Positions 23,362 through 36,120 of a stretch of DNA of 64,000 bases are shown one piece after another. Position numbers and translations under genes: made by a program. The notes beneath the pieces were generated by a model that was given only the letters and a program-made list of their open reading frames with translations, did not search any database and was not told the DNA's origin. Position 1 is the stretch's first letter, and each line of letters starts with the position of its first letter. The stretch comes from Cacajao melanocephalus (taxonomy: Eukaryota > Chordata > Mammalia > Primates > Pitheciidae). The DNA lies in NCBI GenBank assembly GCA_963573385.1, contig CAUYLG010059250.1, positions 1-64,000 of the forward strand, in the 5' to 3' direction.

Positions 23362-24130
23362 CACCCTAGAACAGAGGGCAATCTTCTTAAATTGTGCATT
23401 AATCATGTAACTTTCTTGTTTCACACCTCTCCACTGAAGTTCCAATTTTATTTACAATAAAGTCCATGACCTAACATACTGTATGTCCATTTGTCACAAG
23501 CCCCCACTCTTTTCACCCTACAGCAGAAAGTAATCTTAAATTATAAATTAGTCATGTCACTTCCTCATTTAATGCCCTTCCATTGAGGTTCCAGTTTTAC
23601 TTACAATAAAATCTATGACCTACCAAGCTGTATGGAATCCAGTCCCACCTCCCTCTCCAGCTGCATCCCCCATCTTACTTCTTCACATTCTCCATGCCCA
23701 GCCCTAGAGTTTCATTTCAGTTCTTTAAATTGCCCAGCTCTTCTTTGAATGAGGTTTTTGAATGGGCTTTTTGCTGTCCCTGAAACACTCTCCATTTCTA
23801 CCAGTCAACTCCTCTTTTCCTGGTTTCTAACAATCCTTTAGAGCTTATCTTAAATCCTACCTTTTCAGATCAGGCTTCTCTGATTACCCTACATTTGTTA
23901 AATTTACCCCCAAACCTTGTTCTCTAGATCCATCTTTTGTTGAATTCCATCAACAGTTTAGCTGTGTGATGTGGGCATATATTCATCTTTGGATCTGTCT
24001 TCCTCCACTAGAACCTCAACTCCTTGAAGGCAGCACATTGCTCTTTTATCATGGTATCCCCTGACACCTAGGACAGTGCAGGCATGGAGTCTATATTGAA
24101 TTATTGAATTAATGTTGATGAAGGAATGAC
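23362..24130 (+). mobile_element. L2 3' region with internal tandem duplication
   Basis: A long plus-strand L2: AATCATGTAACTTTCTTGTT, ACAATAAAGTCCATGACCT, CACCTCCCTCTCCAGCTGCA, TTTGCTGTCCCTGAAACACT, CAACTCCTTGAAGGCAGCAC, CACCTAGGACAGTGCAGG, then degraded TGAATTATTGAATTAATG near the true 3' end. The block 23362-23484 recurs in diverged form at 23516-23640. Confidence 0.88.
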
Positions 24131-24605
24131 CGACCTCTTTCCACTGGGCTCATTTTCTGGACTTTATTTTCCTTAGCTATGAAGTGGAGCTAATAGCATC
24201 TGCTTTACTTGACCTCATTTATTTAATACAGAAAAGCCACTTTTGTAGTCGGGCCCCATGCTTGGTACCAGGGATACAGAGTGTACTGAAAAAAGTTCAA
24301 GGGGGTCTCAAAGAGAGTCAAGTGCTGGAGATTTGGTATCAATACCCAGGCAGAACGTGTGAGGAGTCAGGCTGACTGCCTGGAGAGCTCCACCCCTTGG
24401 GCACTAATAGACCAATGCCCCACGACCCTTTCTTTCCTGCCAGGGATGGTCTGAGGGGCGCTCATTTTACATGTATTCACTGAAGGATCATGTCAGGTAC
24501 TTAGCAGCTCTAAATCTTTCTACCATCTTTGCTCTTTATCTCTTATTTAACATAGCTTCTTTCTACTTTTATTCTGGAGATCCTGATGGAGTGAGTTTAG
24601 CTTGA
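24131..24605. other. No recognised feature
   Basis: Unique-looking sequence. Confidence 0.5.
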
Positions 24606-24750
24606 TTCATCAGTTCATTCATTCGAGGCACGCATGATGAGCACCTTCTTTGTATCAAGCACTAGGATTGCGAATTTTGCTTCTGCTACCACTGAGACAA
24701 CGCAGTTCTGGCCCTAACACTGGGGCTTGATGTTCTAGTTGCTTTTATGA
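24606..24750 (-). mobile_element. L2 3' end
   Basis: GTTCATTCATTCGAGGCACG, GAGCACCTTCTTTGTATCAA and GCACTAGGATTGCG follow the minus-strand L2 3' end. Diverged. Confidence 0.6.
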
Positions 24751-24794
24751 AGTCCACCTTCCTTATGGAACTCGGTAGCATCATAGCCATGTGG

Positions 24795-24995
24795 TGAGCT
24801 GGAGCGGAATTTAGGAACTCAGCCTTCTTACCTCATTCTACAGCAATAGTGTGACATTGGGTGGGTTTCTTAACCTCTCTAAATCAAGGATTTCCTAACA
24901 TGTAAAACAAGGCTATAAATTCCCACTCCACCCACTTCTTTGGGTTCTTTTCAGACTTGAGATAATGAGCATGAGGGAGCTTAAAAGAAGCATAG
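24795..24995 (+). mobile_element. MIR
   Basis: GGAATTTAGGAACTCAGCCT, ATAGTGTGACATTGGGTGG, GTTTCTTAACCTCTCTAAAT, CAGACTTGAGATAATGAGCA follow plus-strand MIR order. Confidence 0.78.
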
Positions 24996-25044
24996 AGCAA
25001 AAGAAAATATAATTAACTCAATGACTGTAAAATGCCAAGAGAGG

Positions 25045-25265
25045 TAATGATAAGGAAACTAATGCTGATTGCATATTTACCCTGTGCTTGAGGCTTTGCT
25101 AGATGCTTCATGTGTGATACCCAAAATGTCACAAAAAGCCATTTTTCCTGGAGAGGAAACTGGGACCAAGAATGCCAGGTTGCTTTTTCAAAACTGTGCA
25201 GCCAATAAGCAATGAGGTTGGCTCTCCCACCAGATCTGGGTGATTTTAAGGCCAATATGCCCACT
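25045..25265 (-). mobile_element. MIR
   Basis: TATTTACCCTGTGCTTGAGG, GCTAGATGCTTCATGTGTGA, CTGGAGAGGAAACTGGGACC, AACTGTGCAGCCAATAAGCA follow minus-strand MIR order. Confidence 0.75.
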
Positions 25266-25526
25266 GCTTCAGGCTGTCCAAAACAATGGAACATTGTGTA
25301 TCACTGTAGAGGATCATTCAGCCTCTACCTAAATGCTTCCATATGGGTGTGGTCTGATTTCCTTGGGGTCCTTACCCTGGAGACAGATAGGATGGACCTA
25401 AGATCAGAATATCTCTCTATTGGTAATGTTAGATCTTTTGTCCTCCCTTCATCCAACTGGAAGTGCCCTCTAGAAGTCATGAGTTTGCTGGCAATCTGGA
25501 GAATGTCTTAAAACATCTCTTTCTTG

Positions 25527-25807
<281 letters not shown>

Positions 25808-26040
25808 AAAGTCTCTTTTTTCTTTCAGACAACCTAAGTTGCCCCAGGTCCCGGTGGTAGGCCATCAGCTTCACAATTCCAGAAATGCCTCCTTGTCTGC
25901 TGAAAGCTCCAGCCCATTGACAACTGCTTTCTGAATTCTGAGGACGGCTCTCTATCCAGTAGGTAATAGAATAACAGGGTAGAGGCTGCATCAAGAGAGA
26001 TGAAGCCTGCAGCAATTTGGTAGCAGCTAACACCCCAAAT

Positions 26041-26490
26041 ACTTGGAGTTTCATCTGTATTCATTCCCCCCAGTGCTGTGGACAGCTCCTCTGGACTCCA
26101 GTTTATCTCAGCCTCAAAGCTAATAGAGTTAAACCAGCTGGTCAATTTAAACAGGAGCCGAAGCAGTGAGATGTTACTGTATTCTGAGATGGTGCTAATA
26201 AACTTTAATAGATTTCAGCTAACAATTTGGTATAAATTAGACATTGCAGTGCTGCTGAGGTAATAACTTTTGGCACTAAATAACAGAAAATCAAGCTCTG
26301 TGATGTGCTTCAAAAGCACCTTCATCGAGCCTCTGAGATTCAGGCAGATTTCACTATTGATTACTGCTTACTCTTCCCCAAGCGTTAAGAAAACAGCAAA
26401 CTGCTCCAAAATACACCCCCTCGAAGGGGCCCAGATTTTTTTCTCCCACCTGCTCAGTACCTCATTTACATTAAAGAGCCTTTGGGCTTG
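26041..26490. promoter_or_regulatory. Repeat-free block, candidate conserved noncoding element
   Basis: 450 bp without repeat landmarks. Balanced composition with AT-rich motifs (TAATAAACTTTAATAG, TATAAATTAGACATTG) and scattered CpGs. Frames of 73-103 codons cross it on both strands but have no protein-like features I recognise. Confidence 0.3.
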
Positions 26491-26725
26491 AAATGGGTAC
26501 AAGGTGGCTGAAAGACTTCTAAGGATGAGTCAGGAGCCAAGATGTTAGACAATTCCTTTAAGAGCACCCAAGCACTTGTTCATATTTTTCTAGTCCCTTC
26601 CAAAATGTTCACCAGCTTAATAACGTCATTCCCATTAGATTCTGTTTAACAATGATTCCAATGTGAGCTCTGTGATGAGCATGGGTTAGGCTCCACTGAC
26701 TAGAGTCAGTGGAGTCTGTGGCAAG
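26491..26725. other. Unique sequence with a perfect short hairpin
   Basis: At 26691-26714 an 11 bp perfect inverted repeat (CTCCACTGACT, 2-base spacer, AGTCAGTGGAG) could form a tight hairpin. Nothing else found. Confidence 0.6.
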
Positions 26726-26835
26726 AGGCCTGACATGGCAGTAGGAGAACTCGCTCAGGTGTTAGCTATGGCACTAATGATCTTCATGACCTTAGGCAAA
26801 TGATTTAACTTCCCTGAACCAGAGTTCCCTCACTC
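26726..26835 (+). mobile_element. MIR fragment
   Basis: GGTGTTAGCTATGGCACTAA, ATGACCTTAGGCAAATGATT, TAACTTCCCTGAACCAGAGT match the MIR core. Confidence 0.68.
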
Positions 26836-27584
26836 TTTGCCCTAAAAGGACATAAGGTGGGAGGAAGTTTGAGAATCCCTGTGAAAGTGTGTTGTAGGCT
26901 GGGAAGTGCTATCCAAACATATGTTGTGAGATTCAATAGACTGTGGTATGTTTGGGTGGCCTAGGGCATGCTGGGGTTCTGAAGTTCTGTGACATCAACA
27001 TGAGTCTCAGAAACAGCCAGAATGTTCCCCGTTGCAGATGCATTGGCCCCACCTGTAGGGCCTCCTGACATCTACCCTACTCTCCCCCTCTACTCACACT
27101 CTTTGAACTGTGCTCAGAGGCAGTGCTACAACTTCCACACTGGTCTTCACAGGGGTTGAGTGATTTTTTTCAGGAACAGAACCCTGTGTGGAGGTTATTA
27201 TTATTGAAGCCCTTTTTTTTTTTTTTTTTTGTAATTTAACATCTCTAAGGTTGGGTTATGTTTCTTCATCATTGTCAGTTGGAGTTTAATTAGCAGCATC
27301 TTTTTTTTCCCTTAACGTCACATGCAGTAATGATGCTGCATCTCACAACTGAGAACATCTTAGATGTGATGGAATATGGAATTGTATGCCTGTTACAAGC
27401 AAAGCTGGGGACTGTGGAACCCAAGACAGCACCATCCTCTAGTGGTGTTCACATCCAACCACAGTGGAGTAGGTAAGTCAAACTGGAGCAAGTCAGCAAG
27501 AGAATTTCATACGGTATTGGATTTTGAAACAACACAACAGGAAAAAAAGATAAAGAGGATCTAGAGTTTTAAGCTACTATTAAG
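26836..27584. other. Unique sequence with poly-T
   Basis: A run of about 20 T at 27211-27230 is not attached to a recognisable retrotransposon. The rest is plain sequence. Confidence 0.5.
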
Positions 27585-27730
27585 AGGACAGTCCATGGGG
27601 GCCTCTCAGGGGAGGTGAAATCTACACAGGAAGCTGAATGCTTGAAGGAAGATTACTTGGTAAGATCTAGGACCAAGAGCTTTCCAGTGTGAGGGAACAG
27701 CCAGGTGGTCCCTACAATGGGAATTATGTT
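27585..27730 (-). mobile_element. L2 fragment
   Basis: ACAGTCCATGGGGGCCTCTC, AGGGGAGGTGAAATCT and GAGCTTTCCAGTGTGAGGGA follow the minus-strand L2 3' UTR. Confidence 0.62.
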
Positions 27731-27876
27731 AGCAGAATGTTATGGTAGAGTCCTTGTGTGCGTAATTCTCTAAATATGTGCAAATGAGAATAGTCACAGA
27801 TTTTCCCAAAGATCTCGTGCCTCTATCTTTCCTTGATTTTTTAAAACCAAGCCTCCAGTTTACCTTCATCAAGGAC

Positions 27877-28331
27877 TTTCTTAGTTTCCTAGGGCTGCTG
27901 TAGTAAATTACCACAAACTCAAGTGTCTTAAAACAAAATAAATTAATTTTATCATAGTTCTAGAGGCTACCAGTCTGAAATCAAATGTCTGTAGGGCCAT
28001 ACTCTCTCTGAAGGATGTAGAGGAAAAGGTGTTCTATGCTTTCTCATAGTTTTTGGTGTTAGCTGGAAATCCTTGTTATTCCTTGGTTTGGAGTAAACAT
28101 ATTGCTCCAATCTCTGCCTCTGTAATCACAGGGCTTTCTCCCCATGAGTGTCTGTCTCTTTTCCTCTTCTTACAAACACAACAACATTTTTGGATTGGGA
28201 CCCACTCTCATTCAGTATGACCTCATCTTCACTTGATTACATCTACAAAGACTATATAAGAACATAGTTACAGGTACCAGGGATTAGGACTACAGCGTAT
28301 CTTTTTGGAGGACATAATTCCACTCTTAACA
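27877..28331 (-). mobile_element. MLT1C-type solo LTR
   Basis: Minus strand: TTAGTTTCCTAGGGCTGCTG, AAATTACCACAAACTCAAGT, CTCCAATCTCTGCCTCTG, CAGTATGACCTCATCTTCAC, TACATCTACAAAGACTATAT and the closing TATCTTTTTGGAGGACATAA. Length is normal for the family, with no internal region. TSD not convincing. Confidence 0.87.
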
Positions 28332-28784
28332 GCTATCCTAACAGTACATCTCAAAAAGAGGCCTTAATGGAGGTCTGATGTCTTTGATAATATGACACCC
28401 AAACCGTCTCACCACCAAACAGATCTCCTACATTTTGTTTACTGAGAAGAAAAGTCATGAGCCCATCTTCAAGGTTTAGGATCCAAATGCCTGTTTCCTT
28501 ATGAACATTTTCTTCTCTCTCTATTGGCCTAGGTTATTTTGGTGGTAAGGTAAAAGGTTTATTTTGGTGGAAGACAGTCATCATCATAAATCTCCCTAAC
28601 AGTAATCATTGATTGCAACAATTAATGACATTATTTGGAGTACATGGGTGGCAGCCATAGCTAAGTGAGAAATGTCTAATAACTTGGTAGCCAGTTGTCA
28701 TCAGGAGTATTAGTATTAAAACAGGTTGTTCATTCCTCTGTCTATTCCTTTTACTATCTAATGCCACCTTTGAAATTCATCATA

Positions 28785-29050
28785 AAATAATAGCTTGTAT
28801 TTATTGGTCCTTATCGTGTGTTAGGTATTATGCCACATGGTTTAAATGTATTGTGAACCCATTTAATTATTGCAGTAACCTCATGAAGTAGGTACTATTA
28901 TTCCCCTCACTTTAAGTTGAGAGGAACAAAAGTTAGAAAAGCTTATGTGCCTTGCATAGGGTCACTAAGCTGGTGGGTGATGGAAATGAGGTTCAAATTT
29001 AACAGGCCTGCCTCAAAAGCCCATAGGTGTAACCACTCTGTCTACTGCTC
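28785..29050 (-). mobile_element. MIR, full length
   Basis: GCTTGTATTTATTGGTCCTT, GTGTTAGGTATTATGCCAC, AGTAACCTCATGAAGTAGGT, CATAGGGTCACTAAGCTGGT, GAGGTTCAAATTTAACAGGC, GTGTAACCACTCTGTCTACT: all MIR landmarks on the minus strand. Confidence 0.92.
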
Positions 29051-29069
29051 TTCCACAGGGAGCCCCTTC

Positions 29070-29185
29070 ATTTTACACCAGACAAAGGAAATGATGTTCA
29101 GAAGGTCACACAACTGAAAGATACCAGAATTGGTCAAAGGACCCAGATTCTCCTGATTCCCAGGCCAAGTGCTTGCTCTGCTGCC
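29070..29185 (-). mobile_element. Second MIR-family fragment, tandem
   Basis: CATTTTACACCAGACAAAGG, AGAAGGTCACACAACTGAAA, ATTCTCCTGATTCCCAGGCC, the body and 5' part of another minus-strand MIR. Confidence 0.8.
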
Positions 29186-30263
29186 CCTTGCTTTCTCAAG
29201 GCTGTGTCAACATTCACAGCCCTGTGAAATTTCCCCCAAGAGCAAGACTAAGAGAGTCCATTGAAAAGTCCTTCCAGCAGAGGCTGGAGCTCTGACAGTG
29301 CCGCCCTGTGCTGTGGACATCAGCCCCTGTGAAGCCCAGATGTTGCTCAGGAATGTCATGGTCATTGTAGGCAAAGCGATGCCCCTTGATGTAACGTGTT
29401 TTCTGGACCTCTGTCATTGCTACAGAGCTAAGTCTGCTCTATCTCAGCTCACTACTGGCTGAAGCACAGAGGGCTCACTCTTGGGAAATGGAACTAGATT
29501 CTAAATCTGATCAGTTTTACTTTTCAAAGCTACTGGTTGCCTAAAATGCTGTCTCACAAAAGATTCTGAGACCAGGTACGTTGGTCTCTGTTTGGGGAGG
29601 GGAACAGGATAGTTTGAAGTCAGGGATGGGAGGGAGATTTCTCAAGTATATCTCTTTTTTTGTATTTTTTTGAATTTTGTACCCTGTGAATATATGGGCT
29701 ATTGAAAAGAAGCTCTGAAGTATGACCTTCGGTTGGTGAGAAAATACTAAATACTTTGTAATCAATTAGCAGTGTCTCCTGTGAGTGAGGATAAAGCAGT
29801 GTCAGTAGATGGGCTGACATTTGTTACCTCTGGATACTTGTCATGAGATTCATAATTTATACCTCATGAGGATAAAGCTTCTTAGTTCCCAGGGAGAAGA
29901 ACACAGGGCAGTTGTCAATGTTTTACACATTTCCAGTTCTTTTTCAAAGCTCGTCATAGCTATGTGAGTGTCACAAAATGGGTTTTCACAACTTCTCAGC
30001 TGTGAGAGGAAGCAATAGCGACAGACCCCTGGGGATCTATTTCATGTCTAACCTCAGTCCCTCTTGCTGCCTGGATAGAAAATAAGGGGTGGCTTTTTTT
30101 GTTTTCCCCCAGAGGCATCTCTAACCTCATGCTCCCTGGTGTCACCCCTTCCTCCTTCTGCAGGAACTACATAGATCTTCTTCAGATTCCTCCCGCGACT
30201 CAGGCTGCAGCCTCAGCATGAGCGTCGGGAGGAATCCAAAGAGGTGCACAGGTGTAAAGACTC
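29186..30263. other. Unique sequence; hairpin near its end
   Basis: No repeat recognised over about 1.1 kb. At 30186-30235 the arms ATTCCTCCCG and CGGGAGGAAT flank an inner palindrome AGGCTGCAGCCT (30202-30213), with four CpGs in 50 bp. Confidence 0.5.
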
Positions 30264-31424
<1,161 letters not shown>

Positions 31425-31545
31425 TGTTTACCTTATTTTCTGAGCAACTACTAGGTAGTACCAAGCAAGATAGACAAGCTCTCTGCTCCCAGAGGGCTTA
31501 TCTTCTATCAGGGAACAGACAAAAACAAACAAATGAGTGTGCAAT
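31425..31545 (-). mobile_element. L2 3' end
   Basis: GAGCAACTACTAGGTAGTAC, GCTCTCTGCTCCCAGAGGGC, TTATCTTCTATCAGGGAACA and GACAAAAACAAACAAATGAG follow the minus-strand L2 end. Confidence 0.7.
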
Positions 31546-31619
31546 GAAAACTGGGCAGAGTTCAAAAACTTTTCTCTTGCCCTGTGGAAAATAGCAGAAT
31601 AGAAACTGGCATACATGTG

Positions 31620-32001
31620 TGTATTAATCCATTTTTACACTGCTATAAAGAAATACCTGAGACTGAATAATTTATAAAAGGTAGAGATTTAATTGACTCG
31701 CAGTTCCACATGGCTTGGGAGGCCTCCGGGAACTTACAATCATGGTGAAGGTGAAGGGGAAGCAAAGACCTTCCTTACAAGGCAGCAGGAGAGAGAGAGA
31801 GAAGAAGGAACTTCCAAACGCCTATAAAACCATCAGATCTCGTGAGAACTCACTATCATGAGACTAGCATAGGGGATACTGCCCCCATGATCCAACCACT
31901 TTCCTCCCTCGACATGTGGGTATTACAGGTCCCTCCCTCTACACATGGGGACTACAACTGGAGATAAGATTTGGGCAGGGACACAGAGCCAAACCATAGC
32001 A
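31620..32001 (-). mobile_element. THE1/MSTA-type solo LTR
   Basis: Minus strand: TGTATTAATCCATTTTTACA, AATACCTGAGACTGAATAAT, TTTAATTGACTCGCAGTTCC, CTCGTGAGAACTCACTATCA, CCCCCATGATCCAACCACTT, GATTTGGGCAGGGACAC, AACCATAGCA. CATGT occurs just outside both ends (31614-31618, 32003-32007), one base away from the expected TSD positions. Confidence 0.9.
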
Positions 32002-32990
32002 GCATGTTAAGCCATCACCTCTATTTGCTAGATGGTTTCCAAAGAGCCCCCTGCCGCAGCACACATACTCATGTATGTAAACATATACACTCATATGTAC
32101 ACACACTCTCTTCTTGAACTTGGAATGCTGCTGAGAGATACATTATTTTTTCCTGCCAAATCCTTAAGAGGCAGACCTCTATGACTAGACTGGGGATCTT
32201 GTCAAGAATTCAGTGAGATCTCAGTTTGCTTGGATCAGTTGACAGTTTCCTGTACCTCAAATCATAACATCTGGGCCTCTCTTTGCAGTCCTAACACCTG
32301 TGTGCTGACTCTGGATGTGTGTGGGAAAGGGCCGTGGATTTTGGATTGTGTCCCTCCATATAGCTACCCTGGAAAGCTGCAAAGATGGGAAAATGGCTAC
32401 TGTAGAATCAGGGCACATGAAAGGTGACTTGGGAGAGATTACCACATAGGATCCTCCTCTTCCTCTAAGATTCCATCTGCCTTAGAGACTGTGATTCCTG
32501 GGAGATTCCAGAGCTCTGACTTCCTTGGGTTGCTTAAATGCTCAGGAGTTGAAGAGTGGTGGAAACTATGGCTTGGTCCTATAGTTGAAGACATTTGGGT
32601 GTCAGAAAGACAATACCATCTAGATCTGAGGGATGGCAGTCAGAAAAATGTAATCTTCCATGCGATGAAAACTGAGTCTCCTTTTTAGCATACAAAGACC
32701 ACGCTGATTATGTCTAATAACCAAATCACTCGTGAGTAGCGTGGTATAATGCTCAGTCTGCAATGGTGGTCATCTCTAATTATAATCAGTAGAATTAAGA
32801 ACCCGATGCCCATTAAGTTCTCCATGGCTGGTGAGTGAGTGCCCATGAGAGAGAGAGAAGAGAATGTGATCATGGGACTATCTCATGTGCTGAGATGGGA
32901 GTAGACTCTGAGCCCCAGGCAGTCTACTATGTAAATGGTGGGAGGGATGGTATTGTCTGTCAGTATATTATCAACATCTACCATAACAAT
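32002..32990. other. No recognised feature
   Basis: About 1 kb of unique-looking sequence. A CAGCACACATACTC stretch near 32057 resembles the start of U6 RNA only by chance. Confidence 0.5.
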
Positions 32991-33045
32991 GTTGGTCCAA
33001 AGTAGGACTCAATAATACTGGTGGGATGAGTGAATGAATGAATGG
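32991..33045 (+). mobile_element. L2 extreme 3' end
   Basis: AAAGTAGGACTCAATAATAC followed by TGAGTGAATGAATGAATGG, the L2 terminal repeats. Confidence 0.55.
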
Positions 33046-33269
33046 TCGTAACTGTTCTTTTCCGTGAAATGAAGTAAATGTGATAGGAATATTTCTGATA
33101 CTAGTACCCATAGTGCAGAGAAAATGGTAGTGCTGGTGATGATGATGAGGGAGAGGGACATTATTACTAGGCTAAAAGACAACATGCTACCCTGGTGCTG
33201 GCTGCAAAATCCCAGGATAAATTGTCACAGATAAAAAGTAATAATTACTATTGAGGGTGACAGTACAGA

Positions 33270-33640
33270 TGGACAGGCAACTTTTTGCAACTTTCGTAGG
33301 AGAATAATTTGGTGTACTATCTCTCTGGAGAAGCATGTTGGTAATAAGTTTCAAAAAAATTTAAATATGTGTGATGGTTCAGCCAGACCCAGCTAAACTA
33401 GGACACATTAACTAGTTTAGAGGATTATTCTAAGATACCTAAGGATGTTCATGGGTTCTTAGATACTAGGGGGTTCCTTAATACTTTATCGAACATAGAA
33501 AAATATTGGAAATAGCTTAAACATCCTCCAAGAATGGGCTGGTTGAGTCAATTGTGGCCCTTCCATGTCCTAGAATACCATGCTGCCATTTAAACTACAT
33601 TGTACACATATATTTGTCAACAAAGAAACTTGTATATTTA
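33270..33640 (+). mobile_element. L1M fragment
   Basis: Plus-strand L1M 3' ORF2 pattern: GAGAATAATTTGGTGTACTA, AAAATATTGGAAATAGCTTA, AACATCCTCCAAGAATGGGC, CCTAGAATACCATGCTGCCA. Diverged. Confidence 0.65.
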
Positions 33641-33719
33641 TTAGGATCTGGTGAGGCTGAAGGTAACAGAGAAGAAAAAAACGTGTTGCTTTAGCAACAA
33701 CAAAAAAAGGAGTTTTTTC

Positions 33720-34076
33720 TGCTGTGGCTTGAATGTTTGTCCCCTCCCAAATTTGTGTTGAAATTTAATTGTAACAGTATTAAGAGATAGGACCTTCAAA
33801 AGGTGATTAGGCCATGAGGGTTCTGCCCTGATGAATGATTAATATTGTTACCGAAGGAGGGAGTTCCTTATAGAAGGATGAGTTTGGCCCCCTTTTACTT
33901 CTCTCTGTCACCCTATCTGGCCATTTCACCATAGAATGATGCAGCCAGAAGGTCTTGTCAGATGTAGGTCCCATGATCTCAGAGGTCCCAGCTTCTAGAA
34001 CTGTGAGAAACTAAATTTCTGTCCATTATAAATTACCTAGTCTGTGGTTTTCTGTTATGGCAAATGAACTAAGACA
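33720..34076 (+). mobile_element. MST-type solo LTR
   Basis: TGCTGTGGCTTGAATGTTTG, TTGAAATTTAATTGTAACAG, GGTGATTAGGCCATGAGGGT, GCAGCCAGAAGGTCTTGTCA, ACTGTGAGAAACTAAATTTC, TTATAAATTACCTAGTCTGT, GAACTAAGACA. TG...CA ends, with flanks TTTTC (33715-33719) and GTTTC (34077-34081) as a 5 bp TSD with one mismatch. GAAACTAAA has lost the usual AATAAA. Confidence 0.92.
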
Positions 34077-36120
34077 GTTTCTGTCTTATGTGAAAGTTCA
34101 GGGTTATGTTGGGGGCTCTTCAGTCTTCTAAAACTGTGCTTCCAGATTTCTGCTGTCAGGGCTGGTAAAAAAGCCTTGGCATTGGGTAGCCATCAAAGTG
34201 TTATAAGCAGCACCTGGCTTTCCTCTGCCTTCTTTGAAAAGATGTACTCATTCTTCTCAATGTGGTTGGGAGTTGTTCTAGTTTGTGGACTCATGCAAAC
34301 TCAGACAGTGCATATGAGGACTTTAGACAAGGAAGTAAAGAATGTGGGACTCCAGATAGTCATGACTCTGTATCCCTGAGTAAGCTGCTTTTAATTTTTG
34401 TTGGCTGTTTCACTTCCATTATATTCTCAGTTAATAAATAGTCAAAGTTTAGAGAAACACCTCTCTCTCTCTCTTTTTTTTTTTTTTTTTTTGAGCTTTG
34501 AAGCCACAATAGCAAATGAAAGGCATATGTGAAGGATAAATCAGGTTTATTTTAGTACTTCCCAGTATATACCCATGTGTAATTGTGTTGGGTGATCTCT
34601 AAGACACCAAGAAGTGTTTGTAAAGATTTTCTTTACAAGCCTACATTTGTAGCCTTCTATGAAAGTGAGGCAGCATTTGCTCATTAGGATGGACCCTGAA
34701 GAAGGAAAACATCACCAATCTTACTGGAACACTCAATTCAATCAAATTAGATAGGAGCGCATCACTTCAATACCAGCTTTGCAAGGCCATGGCCCCAAGC
34801 CAAAATAACTAGCACTAAGTGTTGACTATGATTACTTCTGGGAGGCAATAGAGTTCTCGGAAGCTGGGTGGGGTTTGAGAATTAGGGGGTCCCAGAGGAC
34901 TGAAGCCGGTAGGGGAGGTGGTGACCTGTTAGTGGTGGGCAGTAGAGCCTCCTTTTACTGAGTTGGAAAGAGTTAGCCCAGCTTTGGTCCTGATAGAGGC
35001 CTGAGCGGTTAAGCAGTTTATACGTTGATAGCAACTCCCACTCTGTTTTTTTTTTAAATAGGTCCTTTAAATTTGCATTTTCACCGGAGGCACTTAAAAC
35101 TAAAATAGAGAGTAGTTAATGACGAGAGTGCTTTGTTACAGAAAGGACTCTTTGGTTTGCAAAAAAATGGAAACAATGAATAGGGAAACTTCCATCAAAG
35201 AATCAGAGGTAGTCTATACACCCTGGGGCAAGAAGTTTGGTGGGAGAACTACAACCACTGTTTGGTGGGAGTCTTGTGAACTTAACTAACAAGTGCTCTC
35301 GGATTGTTGGTGGGAGTACAGGGTCCGCGGTGGCTATCACAAAATAGCTACCTTGTCCACTTTCCAAGTCCTCATTGTCCTATAGTTTCAGCATCCAAAG
35401 TCAACGGGTACTGTTTCTTTAGCTCTGATTCAGAAATCTGAAACAATTGAATGTGACTGGCCCAGCCTAGGTCAGGTGCTTATCCAATCTGTGGTGGTTG
35501 ATGGGGGTGGCAGGCCATGTGGGGCTCATGAGAGCTGAGTCTTTGAGAAAATAAAAAGGGCAGATACTGTAAAAAGGAACGTGGAGTGAGTAGAAATAAT
35601 CAGCAGAGAACACTATTTGTATCTATAATACATTTACCTAAAAAGAAAAGCAAGAATGCTAAGCTCACAACCTCCACGGTAGATTCTTAGGAGATAGGAA
35701 AACAATCTGTGTGCTGTGCCCCCCTTCTCCTTGGGCTTCTCTCTTTACTTCTTCACCACTTTTCTAATTACTACCAGCAGAGCAATCAATACAAGGTTAT
35801 CAACAATAGGAACAAGTTAATTAAGATGAGCGAATTAATCAGGTAATTAAATGGTCTTCCCTCAAAGGGTGAGCCTGTTGAGGTGTTAGTGACACTAGGT
35901 CACATCAGGTTGTCTTTCTGCAGGCATACAGGAATAGTGGTAACTGTGGATCATGCCAACCTGAACCACGATGTATAATCCTCATTGGTGTGCACAGGAT
36001 TTCTCTGGTCTTATCCATAGTAAGCTCATATTCCAATGCAAACACCCAGAGCCTTGATCTTGTTCCCAATGTATGATCCCCTTGTTTCAGGGGCAGACCT
36101 GGGTAATTTAGTAACCCAAT
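34077..36120. other. Mostly unique sequence
   Basis: A (CT)n run followed by 19 T lies at 34461-34492. TTGGTGGGAG occurs three times at about 35238, 35261 and 35308, perhaps from an old L1. 35340-35530 resembles the unclassified repeat noted at 9150-9480. No gene or promoter signal. Confidence 0.45.

Noticed and set aside
32050..32075. Possible U6 snRNA pseudogene
   Set aside because: Only a stretch like CAGCACACATACTC matches; the rest of U6 is absent.
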